From: Clostridia bacterium
Lineage (GTDB): Bacteria > Bacillota > Clostridia > Oscillospirales > CAG-272
NCBI GenBank assembly: GCA_017958705.1
Contig: JAGDCE010000225.1
Span: forward strand, 1 to 10,805
Length of the DNA: 10,805 bases
Reading direction: 5' to 3'
Under the pieces are notes generated by a model, which was given only the letters and a program-made list of their open reading frames with translations, had not been told where the DNA came from and made no database searches. Of the stretch, positions 1 to 6,160 are shown piece after piece; within the stretch, counting starts at the first letter, position 1; each line of letters begins with the position of its first letter. A program made the position numbers and the translations under genes.

Positions 1-1
1 G

Positions 2-226
2 GCGTGCGGCAAGGACGCGGACGACATATCGCCCGACGCCGACTTCTTCTCCGATCTCGGCGGCAGCTCGCTCGAATATTTCGCGGTGATCTCGCGCCTC
101 GGCGCCGAATTCGGCATACCGTTCCCGGAACAGGCCGGCACGGGGCTTTCGACCGTGAACGCGCTCGGCGCATACATACGCGAAAGAACGGAAGAAAGAA
201 TCCGCAAAGATGATAAGACTGTTTAA
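2..226 (+). CDS. C-terminal part of a phosphopantetheine carrier-domain protein (5' end outside window)
   Basis: This reading frame is open from the window edge to a TAA at 224-226 and gives 74 residues. The visible part matches an ACP/PCP carrier domain: an acidic DISPDADFFSDLGG lead-in, then the LGGSSLEY motif, in which the second Ser (residue 23 of the fragment) is the expected 4'-phosphopantetheine site, then helices ending in ALGAYIRER. The LGGxSL form is more like carriers fused to adenylating or NRPS-type enzymes than like the DSL of housekeeping AcpP. It could therefore be the tail of a larger ligase-carrier protein, but the upstream part is not visible. Its last 17 bases overlap the following acyltransferase gene, so the two are probably translated together. 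The fused PPTase at 3235-4251 is a natural candidate to activate it. The carrier call is firm; the identity of the whole protein is unknown. Confidence 0.8.
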   Translation, partial: ACGKDADDISPDADFFSDLGGSSLEYFAVISRLGAEFGIPFPEQAGTGLSTVNALGAYIRERTEERIRKDDKTV

Positions 227-848
227 CGCCTTCGTAAAGCTGACGGGCCTGCCCGCCGCCCTGCCCGTCTTCCGCACGAAAGTTTATTACGAGGACAAAG
301 CGGCGCAGGGGCGGCACATAAAGGGCGCGGCGGTGCTCGTCTCGAATCACACGTCCGTTTTCGACTACGCGGTTTATCTGTTCGTATTCTTCACGCGGAC
401 GCTGCGGACGCTTATGGCCGAGGTGCTTTTCGAGAAAAAGCTTCTCGCTCTGTTTCTTAAGCTTATGGGCGGGATCCGCATCGACCGCGGCTCCTCCGAA
501 TACGGTTATATGGGAAAGTGCGAGCAGATCCTGCGCAAAGGCGGCGTGCTCTGCGTCTTCCCCGAGGGCAGGCTGCCGCTGAAAGACGAGACGCCTCCTC
601 TGCCGTTCCGGCCCGGCGCGGCGTATCTGTCGCTCTGCACCGGCGCGCCGGTGATACCGGTATACACGGACGGCGCGTATTTCGGCAAAGCCCGCGCCCG
701 CGTCGTGATCGGGGCACCGATCGTCCCGCCCGAAGGCGTTTCATGCGCGGACCCGGCGGCGGTCGAGGAATACAACAGCCGTCTGCGGCAAAAAATAATT
801 TCACTCGGAGAGCTTCTTGAAAAACGAAGAAAAGAAGAAAAAGCGTAA
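210..848 (+). CDS. PlsC-like lysophospholipid / glycerolphosphate acyltransferase (first of two)
   Basis: This 212-residue protein belongs to the LPLAT/PlsC family, which moves an acyl group from acyl-ACP or acyl-CoA to a lysophospholipid or related alcohol at the membrane. The catalytic H-x4-D motif is SNHTSVFD (His47, Asp52). The glycerolphosphate-binding motif is GGIRIDRG (residues 87-94), the FPEG motif is at 117-120 followed by Arg121, and the fourth motif is APVIPVY (146-152). Length is near the small-PlsC norm of 200-250. The hydrophobic stretch around residues 54-86 probably sits at the membrane. The ATG at 210 overlaps the carrier gene by 17 bases. The 3' end overlaps the next acyltransferase by 32 bases in another frame. 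The purine-rich tail encodes a Lys/Glu-rich end. The acyl donor is probably one of the carrier proteins nearby, but this is inferred from context only. The acceptor is unknown. Confidence 0.88.
   Translation: MIRLFNAFVKLTGLPAALPVFRTKVYYEDKAAQGRHIKGAAVLVSNHTSVFDYAVYLFVFFTRTLRTLMAEVLFEKKLLALFLKLMGGIRIDRGSSEYGYMGKCEQILRKGGVLCVFPEGRLPLKDETPPLPFRPGAAYLSLCTGAPVIPVYTDGAYFGKARARVVIGAPIVPPEGVSCADPAAVEEYNSRLRQKIISLGELLEKRRKEEKA
807..810 (+). promoter_or_regulatory. Ribosome binding site deciding a TTG start
   Basis: GGAG is followed by a 6-base spacer and TTG at 817. This places the start of the second acyltransferase inside the first one's coding region and explains use of a non-ATG codon. No ATG with comparable spacing lies upstream of the conserved region in that frame. 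Confidence 0.6.
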
Positions 849-1488
849 ACCGCTGTTTTCGCTTGAATATCTGCCGTTCGACTTCGTGCGGATCACCGCC
901 GCGCCGGGACTTTTATGGTTCCGACCGAAGATAATTTACGAGAGCGAGGCGGCGAAGCAGAAGATCCGCGGCGGTGCGCTGCTGATCTCCAACCACATAG
1001 GTCTGTTCGACCCGATGTATCTGATGATGGCGGTCTGGTACAGGCGTCACCGGTTCATCTGCAAAAAAGAACTGATGGAGCACCGGCTCGGCTTCTGGCT
1101 GAAGCTGTTCCGCTGCATTTCGATAGACAAGAACGACATGAGCTTCAACTCGATGCGTCAGGTGACCGACGCGCTCCGCTCCGGCGAGCTCGTCTCGATG
1201 TTCCCGGAGGGGCAGGTCAGCCTGCAGAGCGAGGCTCCCGCCGGCTTCAAATCCGGCATGATCCTGATGTCGCTTCAGGGCAACGCGCCGATCATACCGG
1301 CGTACATCAAACCGAGAAAACATTTCTACAGCAGGCTCGTCGTCGTGATAGGCGAGAGATTTTCGGTGACGGACGAATACGGTCCGCGCCCGAAATTTTC
1401 CCAGCTCGACGAGGCGGCGGCCCGGCTCCACGAAACCGACATACGGCTCGCAAAGCTTGCCGAAGGCAAAGAAAGGACTGGAAAATGA
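817..1488 (+). CDS. PlsC-like acyltransferase (second of two)
   Basis: This 223-residue LPLAT/PlsC-family protein has all the core motifs: SNHIGLFD with His60 and Asp65 (H-x4-D), CISIDK (100-105) as the second motif, MFPEGQ (128-133), and APIIPAYIKP (157-166). It differs clearly from its upstream neighbour in the spacing and sequence between motifs, so it is not a recent duplicate. The two may act on different positions or acceptors. The start is TTG, supported by GGAG six bases before it. The N-terminus is very basic (MKNEEKKKKRKP), which would favour contact with acidic phospholipid headgroups or the cytoplasmic membrane face. The stop TGA overlaps the ATG of the acyl ligase in an ATGA arrangement. 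The family call is strong, but substrate and acyl donor are not readable. Confidence 0.87.
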   Translation: MKNEEKKKKRKPLFSLEYLPFDFVRITAAPGLLWFRPKIIYESEAAKQKIRGGALLISNHIGLFDPMYLMMAVWYRRHRFICKKELMEHRLGFWLKLFRCISIDKNDMSFNSMRQVTDALRSGELVSMFPEGQVSLQSEAPAGFKSGMILMSLQGNAPIIPAYIKPRKHFYSRLVVVIGERFSVTDEYGPRPKFSQLDEAAARLHETDIRLAKLAEGKERTGK

Positions 1489-2993
1489 TCTGCACGACTG
1501 ACAGAGAGGTGTTCCGTAAGTACACGGATCCCGAGGAATTCGAAAAAATAAAGGAATACGGATCGGTAACGGAAATGTGGGAGGCGATACTCCCGCAGTA
1601 CGCCGACCGCGTCGCCGTTGAGGACGAGGGCGTGAAGCACACGTTCGCCGGGCTTGAAGACGACGCCGCTCACTTCCGTCCGCTGATCGGCAAAGGCCGC
1701 CGCGTCGGCATACTCTGCCGCAACGGCTACGGCGCCGTCAAAGCCTGTATCGCCGCCGTCACCGGCGGCTGCACCGCCGTGATACTCCCGCCCCAGCTTC
1801 CCGCGGACGCCGTTTTCGGCTGCTGCATGAAGCTCGGCGTAAACGAGCTCGTATACGATCCGGCGCTGCAGGACAGCCTCGCCACCGTTAAAAAGGCGGC
1901 GCCGTCTCTGCCGCTTATAAGCGTCGACGACGCCTCGCACGACCGCTCGCCGGTCGTCCCCGCCGCGCCGTCCGACCCGTGCGTCATAATGTTCACCGGC
2001 GGCACCACCGGCAGAAGCAAGGGCGCTCTGCTCAACCACCGCGCCGTCATGGAGGGCACGGTCAACGGCTGCTACGGCTACAAGGACGTTTTCGGGCAGA
2101 GATATCTGCTCGTGCTCCCGCTGTCGCACGTGTTCGGGCTCATCAGGAACCTGATGACCTCGCTTTACACCGGCAGCGCGCTGTACATCTGCCGCAACAA
2201 CAAAGATATGTTCAGGGACATAGCGGTCTTCCGTCCGACGGTGCTCGTGCTCGTTCCGGCGCTCGCCGACATGGCGCTCTCACTTTCGCGCAAATTCGGC
2301 AGGAATATGCTCGGAGACGATCTGAAATACATAATCTGCGGCGCCGCGGCAGTCTCGCCGTATCTGATACAGGAATATCCGAAGATGGGCATCTCCCTTC
2401 TCGCGGGCTACGGCCTGACCGAATCCGCCAACCTCGTTTCCGGCAACCCGGAATCGCAGCGCAAGCCGGAATCCGTCGGCATCCCGTATCCGCATCAGCA
2501 GCTGCGCATCGAGGACGGCGAGCTGTGGCTCAAGGGCGACAACATGATGGACTGCTACGTCGGCGACGAAGCCGAGACCGCGGCGGCGTACACCGACGGC
2601 TGGTTCAGGACCGGCGACCTCGCCCGGATCGACGAAGACGGCTTCCTGTACATCACCGGCAGGATCAAGGAGATAATCGTTCTGCCCAACGGCGAGAACG
2701 TCTCGCCCGCCGAGGTCGAGGCGCGCTTCAACGAGCCCGCGTTCATCCGCGACAGTCAGGTCTTCGAGGACGTGACCGAGAGCGGCGCGCACATACTCGC
2801 GCTCGAGGTCGTCCCGAGGATGGAGGCGCTCGCCGGCGTCAATGGTGACCCGAAAGAGATCATAGTATCGACGCTGCAAAAGATCAACGATTCTCTGCCG
2901 CCGTACCAGCGCGTCAGCCGCATAGTCGTGCGCGACACCGATTTTGAAAGAACTCCCAGCATGAAAATAAAGAGATACAACAAATGCAAATGA
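1485..2993 (+). CDS. ANL-superfamily acyl-CoA/acyl-ACP synthetase (AMP-forming fatty acid ligase)
   Basis: This 502-residue protein is a full-length AMP-forming ligase. It adenylates a carboxylic acid with ATP and then transfers it to a thiol. The ATP-binding loop MFTGGTTGRSKG lies at 169-180, LPLSHVFG at 211-218, GYGLTES at 308-314, TGDLARIDEDGF at 376-387, TGRIKE at 391-396 and NGENVSP at 402-408. The A10 motif TPSMKIKR ends the protein, with Lys494 the likely catalytic lysine. The open frame extends far upstream, but the ATG at 1485 makes a 4-base ATGA overlap with the preceding gene and starts just before conserved sequence, while the upstream part lies over the second PlsC gene. A dedicated ACP follows immediately, so acyl-ACP is the most likely product, as in E. 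coli Aas. A CoA product cannot be excluded. It probably feeds the two PlsC-like enzymes. Confidence 0.9.
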   Translation: MICTTDREVFRKYTDPEEFEKIKEYGSVTEMWEAILPQYADRVAVEDEGVKHTFAGLEDDAAHFRPLIGKGRRVGILCRNGYGAVKACIAAVTGGCTAVILPPQLPADAVFGCCMKLGVNELVYDPALQDSLATVKKAAPSLPLISVDDASHDRSPVVPAAPSDPCVIMFTGGTTGRSKGALLNHRAVMEGTVNGCYGYKDVFGQRYLLVLPLSHVFGLIRNLMTSLYTGSALYICRNNKDMFRDIAVFRPTVLVLVPALADMALSLSRKFGRNMLGDDLKYIICGAAAVSPYLIQEYPKMGISLLAGYGLTESANLVSGNPESQRKPESVGIPYPHQQLRIEDGELWLKGDNMMDCYVGDEAETAAAYTDGWFRTGDLARIDEDGFLYITGRIKEIIVLPNGENVSPAEVEARFNEPAFIRDSQVFEDVTESGAHILALEVVPRMEALAGVNGDPKEIIVSTLQKINDSLPPYQRVSRIVVRDTDFERTPSMKIKRYNKCK

Positions 2994-3238
2994 ACAGACA
3001 ACAGATAACCGACAAGCTGCTTGACATACTACGCTCGGCCGCCGACGATGAAAGCGTCGCGGACCGCTGCACCGAGGATTCGCTGCTTCAGACCGATCTC
3101 GGTCTGTCGTCCGTGAACATGCTGTACACCGTGATCGCGATAGAGGAGACGTTCGGCATAATATTCGACGACGTGACGGTCCTCTCGTTCCGCACTTTCG
3201 GCGACGTCGTCGATTACGTGGAGAAAAAGCTGTCATGA
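2984..3238 (+). CDS. Free-standing acyl carrier protein
   Basis: This 84-residue acidic protein is the length of a stand-alone ACP. The carrier motif is DLGLSSVNML (residues 38-47). Ser43 is the expected phosphopantetheine site, where housekeeping ACP has DSL and this protein has SSV. Helix 3 reads VIAIEETFGIIFDD, followed by a final FGDVVDYVEKKL helix. The motif differs from AcpP, which suggests a pathway-specific carrier and not the carrier of general fatty acid synthesis. Two in-frame starts are possible: ATG at 2984, with a weak GAG at 2972-2974, and ATG at 2990, which makes an ATGA overlap with the ligase stop like its neighbours. The choice changes only two residues. It sits between the ligase that probably loads it and the PPTase that probably activates it. 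Confidence 0.9.
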   Translation: MQMNRQQITDKLLDILRSAADDESVADRCTEDSLLQTDLGLSSVNMLYTVIAIEETFGIIFDDVTVLSFRTFGDVVDYVEKKLS

Positions 3239-4251
3239 AGTGGTCGCCCGGGCAGTGCCGAAAAGGCGACATAGTCAGGGTCGCCCTCGGCTCGCTGTAT
3301 CATTACGGCGTGTTCGTGTCGGAGGACGAGATAATCCAGTTCGGATACCCGCCTCTGCCGGAATTCGCCGAGCAGAACAAAGACCCGCGCGTCTGCGCGG
3401 TGGACGCCGACACGTTCTGCTGCGGGAGGATCATCGAACGCGGCGAACCGGAGCACGGCGACAAAAAGACCGCGCGCACGCCGGACGAGGCGGTGCAGGC
3501 GGCGCGCTCCCGCCTGGGCGAGGGCGGATACAGTATAATACACAACAACTGCGAGCATTTCGCGCGCGAGTGCGTGCTCGGCGTCAGGATGTGCGAGCAG
3601 GAGGCCGAGATGCGCCGCAAATGGCAGCAGCGCGGCATCCTCGACGTGTTCATCGCGCGCATACCCGACGGCGCCGAGCCGGGCCCGATAGCCGACCCGA
3701 ACCGCGCGGCGTACGTCGCCGGGACAGCCGACGAAAAGCTCCGGATCGCGCGCTACTGCGTGTGGGAGCTGCTCGGGACGGCGCTGCGGCGCTGTGCCGG
3801 GGTGGACTTCCCGTCGCTGCGCTTCACGCGCGCGATAAACGGCAAGTGGTCGTCAGACGGCGCGCCTCCGTTCTCGCTGTCGCATACTAAAAGCTCCGTC
3901 TGCGTCGCGGTGTCCGACGACGCCGTCGGCGTCGACATAGAGGAAAACGACGCGTTCGACCGCTTCGGCGATCCGAAGCTCGTCACCTCGCGCCTGCTCT
4001 GCCACGGCGAACGCGCCGACGGCAGGGACGGGATACTCTCCGTCTGGACGAAAAAGGAGAGCATATTCAAGCAGACGTCCGGCACGGTATTCGAGCCGAG
4101 GGGCATACGTCTCAAAAAGCACGAGACGGTCACGTTCCGTCTGCCCGGGTTCGAGGATCTGACGGTATCCGTCTGCGGCAGAACGTCCGCTCTGCGTTGT
4201 TACGTGTGCGAAGGCGGCACCGTGCGCGGCGTCACGCCGGTCAGGATCTGA
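3235..4251 (+). CDS. LRAT-like acyltransferase domain fused to 4'-phosphopantetheinyl transferase
   Basis: This 338-residue protein has two recognisable enzymes. Residues about 4-125 form an LRAT-like domain (permuted NlpC/P60 fold): KGDIVRV at 10-16, YHYGVFV at 22-28 with the expected catalytic His23, an AARSRLGEGGYSII stretch at 89-102, and NNCEHFA at 104-110 with catalytic Cys106. LRAT-type enzymes take an acyl chain from a phospholipid onto Cys and pass it to an acceptor. Residues about 166-338 form a compact Sfp-type PPTase: FSLSHTK at 213-219, GVDIEEN at 232-238 (Asp234 and Glu236 bind Mg), and WTKKESIFK at 271-279 with Glu275. This half moves phosphopantetheine from CoA to the carrier Ser. 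A mixed, Arg-rich linker lies between. The ATG overlaps the ACP stop (ATGA). The frame is intact across the junction. Each domain call is strong; the joint role is unknown. Confidence 0.88.
   Translation: MKWSPGQCRKGDIVRVALGSLYHYGVFVSEDEIIQFGYPPLPEFAEQNKDPRVCAVDADTFCCGRIIERGEPEHGDKKTARTPDEAVQAARSRLGEGGYSIIHNNCEHFARECVLGVRMCEQEAEMRRKWQQRGILDVFIARIPDGAEPGPIADPNRAAYVAGTADEKLRIARYCVWELLGTALRRCAGVDFPSLRFTRAINGKWSSDGAPPFSLSHTKSSVCVAVSDDAVGVDIEENDAFDRFGDPKLVTSRLLCHGERADGRDGILSVWTKKESIFKQTSGTVFEPRGIRLKKHETVTFRLPGFEDLTVSVCGRTSALRCYVCEGGTVRGVTPVRI
4243..4246 (+). promoter_or_regulatory. Ribosome binding site deciding the hydrolase start
   Basis: AGGA followed by seven bases precedes ATG at 4254. It supports that start over an in-frame upstream TTG at 4197, which would add an Arg-rich stretch overlapping the fusion gene and push the membrane segment away from the N-terminus. 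Confidence 0.6.
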
Positions 4252-4253
4252 AT

Positions 4254-5186
4254 ATGGTATTCGTTTACATCGCCGCCGCGCTCGCGGCACTTTACCTGAT
4301 ATTCGCCGTCGGTCCCGCGATCGTCGCGTGCCGCGTTGCTTTCGGCAGAAAGCAGGCGGTGCCGCTCGAGAAGATCAACACCTCCGGCACGTACTACGAG
4401 CCTTACACGGATACCGTCAAAAAGAACATGGCCGATCTCGGCTCGATCCCGTCCGAGCGCGTCTCCGTCACGGTCGACGGCATAACGCTTCACGGCGATC
4501 TGTACGACCGGGGAAACGACACGGCAGTCATTTTCGTCCACGGCTACCGCGGAGATCCGGCGCTGAATTTCTGCACCCAGATCAAATATCTGTACCCGAA
4601 AGGCATCGACGCGCTGACGGTACACCTCCGCGGCCATATGGACAGCGGCGGCGACACCTGTACGCTCGGCATACTCGAAAGCCGCGATCTGCCGGTGTGG
4701 ATAGAGTATCTTAAAAACAAAGGTAAAAATAATATATTTATATACGGCGTCTCGATGGGCGCCTACACCGCGGCGTACGCCGCCGACGCAATCGACGGCT
4801 CGGACGTGGCCGGCATGATCATAGACTGCGGCTACGTCAGTCCGTATCTGCAGATCGGGCGCGACTGCAAGCGCCGTCGTCTCCCGGCGCCGCTGATAAT
4901 GCCGATCGTCGATCTTTACGCAAGATGCAGGTTCGGCATCAGTCTGCGGCAGAGCGCGGAGGAGCCGTTATCGAAAACCACGGTGCCGATGCTTTTCCTG
5001 CACGACCGGGGCGACCCGACTGTGCCGTTTGAGGACGGGCGGCGCAATTTCGCAGCCTGCGCCTCCGAAAAGCAGTTCATAGAAGTTGATAAAGCGCAGC
5101 ACACGCTGTCGTTTCTCGCCGGAGGCGAGGAAGTGCGTCAGAAAGTGCTCGCATTCATAAACGATCACAAAGATCACAAGGAGTAA
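4254..5186 (+). CDS. Membrane-anchored alpha/beta hydrolase (Ser nucleophile)
   Basis: This 310-residue protein starts with one hydrophobic helix (residues about 3-26) followed by Arg27, Arg32 and Lys33. By the positive-inside rule this puts the catalytic part in the cytoplasm. The hydrolase domain has an oxyanion region VHGYRG (95-100), a nucleophile elbow GVSMG with Ser167, Asp254 in HDRGDPTVPF, and His283 in AQHTLSF, so the triad is complete. It resembles the YqkD-type serine esterase/aminopeptidase-like group of Bacillota. Lipid esters or lysophospholipids are reasonable substrates given the neighbours, but nothing in the protein fixes this. The gene follows the fusion gene after two bases and ends three bases before the DegV gene, whose ribosome site lies within its last codons. 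An AT-rich patch falls at 4711-4745. Confidence 0.85.
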   Translation: MVFVYIAAALAALYLIFAVGPAIVACRVAFGRKQAVPLEKINTSGTYYEPYTDTVKKNMADLGSIPSERVSVTVDGITLHGDLYDRGNDTAVIFVHGYRGDPALNFCTQIKYLYPKGIDALTVHLRGHMDSGGDTCTLGILESRDLPVWIEYLKNKGKNNIFIYGVSMGAYTAAYAADAIDGSDVAGMIIDCGYVSPYLQIGRDCKRRRLPAPLIMPIVDLYARCRFGISLRQSAEEPLSKTTVPMLFLHDRGDPTVPFEDGRRNFAACASEKQFIEVDKAQHTLSFLAGGEEVRQKVLAFINDHKDHKE

Positions 5187-5189
5187 AAA

Positions 5190-6116
5190 ATGAAAGAATT
5201 CATCATAATGGCGGACGGAACGTGCGATCTTGACGCCGCCACCGCCGAAAAATACGGCATAAAGATCATCCCCGGACATCTCGTTTTCCCCGAGCAGGGC
5301 GACATACCGTCGTTCTCCGAGTGGACCACGGTCGGGCGCGACGAGTTTTACGCCGATCTGAAAAAGCGCCCGGACGAGTACGCGACCTCTCCCGCCAACG
5401 TCGAAGAATTCGCGGCGGCGATGGAGCCGTACGCGGAGCAGGGCGACGAGATACTCGTGATGACGATATCGTCCGGCATCAGCGGCGCGTTCAACTTCGC
5501 GTCGCGCGCCGCCGAGCAGGTGCTCAAAAAATACCCCGAGGCGAAGATCGAGGCGGTCGACACGCTCCGCTTCGGACCGGGCTTCGGTCTTATGGCGATC
5601 TGCGCGTCTCAGCTCCGCGAACAGGGCAAGACGCTTTCCGAGGTCAAGGAGTGGCTCGAGGCGAACAAGAACAGGTTCCACCAGGCCGGCTGGCTCGACG
5701 ATCTGTCGTTCGTCGCCAAAAAAGGCAGACTCACGCACGCGAAGGCGTTCTTCGGGACGCTCGCAGGCGTGAAGCCGATAGGTGAATTCGACTACAACGG
5801 TCTCACGACCGTGCTCGGCAAGGCGAAGGGCGCGAAAAAGGCGTACTCCCTGCTGCTCAACTACATAGCCGAGACGATAGAAGACCCGGAAGATCAGCTG
5901 ATCGTCATCGCGCAGACTAACCGTCTGCCCCAGGCGGAGGAATACAAGCGCATGATCGAAGAAAAATTCCACCCGAAGGCGGTCGTGATCCGCGACGTGT
6001 TCCCGCTCTGCGGCGTCAACATCGGCCCCGGTCTCATGGCGGCGTACTACGTCGGCAAGCCGATCTCCGCGGATCTTTCCGAGGAGAGGGCGATCGTTGA
6101 AAAATACGCCGAATAA
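5190..6116 (+). CDS. DegV family protein, FakB-like fatty acid binding subunit
   Basis: DegV/FakB proteins hold a fatty acid in a tunnel and present its carboxylate to FakA for phosphorylation, giving acyl-phosphate for PlsX or PlsY. This 308-residue protein, slightly longer than the usual 280-290, has the family landmarks: MADGTCDL (7-14), ATSPANVEEF (65-74), MTISSGISGAFN (91-102), DTLRFGPGFG (124-133), FVAKKGRLT (174-182) with Arg180, and VNIGPGLMAAYYVG (276-289). In most relatives that last motif contains His before the GPG (HTGPG-like), while here it reads NIGPG, a notable change in the ligand headgroup region. AAGGAG with a 6-base spacer gives a strong start at 5190. FakA lies one gene downstream, which supports the FakB role. 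The exact acyl preference cannot be read. Confidence 0.88.
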   Translation: MKEFIIMADGTCDLDAATAEKYGIKIIPGHLVFPEQGDIPSFSEWTTVGRDEFYADLKKRPDEYATSPANVEEFAAAMEPYAEQGDEILVMTISSGISGAFNFASRAAEQVLKKYPEAKIEAVDTLRFGPGFGLMAICASQLREQGKTLSEVKEWLEANKNRFHQAGWLDDLSFVAKKGRLTHAKAFFGTLAGVKPIGEFDYNGLTTVLGKAKGAKKAYSLLLNYIAETIEDPEDQLIVIAQTNRLPQAEEYKRMIEEKFHPKAVVIRDVFPLCGVNIGPGLMAAYYVGKPISADLSEERAIVEKYAE

Positions 6117-6160
6117 AAAACCGGAAAAGGCTCATCATAAAAAGCGAAAGGCGGACCGTC

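Noticed and set aside
818..848. Programmed frameshift in the A-rich overlap of the two PlsC genes
   Set aside because: The second gene is in the +1 frame relative to the first, so a -1 slip on the A-runs would not enter it; a GGAG-TTG start explains the arrangement better.
915..1484. Upstream extension of the acyl-ligase reading frame
   Set aside because: It lies over the second PlsC gene in another frame, shows Arg-rich low-complexity translation without family motifs, and the ATG at 1485 forms an ATGA overlap just before conserved sequence.
4197..4253. Longer start for the first hydrolase
   Set aside because: It would add an Arg/His-rich stretch before the membrane helix; the ATG at 4254 has AGGA at good spacing.
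4968..5972. Long open frame on the minus strand, and similar ones at 6047-7051, 7609-8469 and 9144-10043
   Set aside because: They are opposite strongly supported genes, their translations are rich in Arg, His, Glu and Val without motifs, and long antisense frames are expected at this GC content and codon bias.
6117..6160. Promoter or terminator between the DegV and transporter genes
   Set aside because: The 44-base gap has no convincing -35/-10 pair and no stem followed by T's; only a ribosome-site-like AAAGG is seen.
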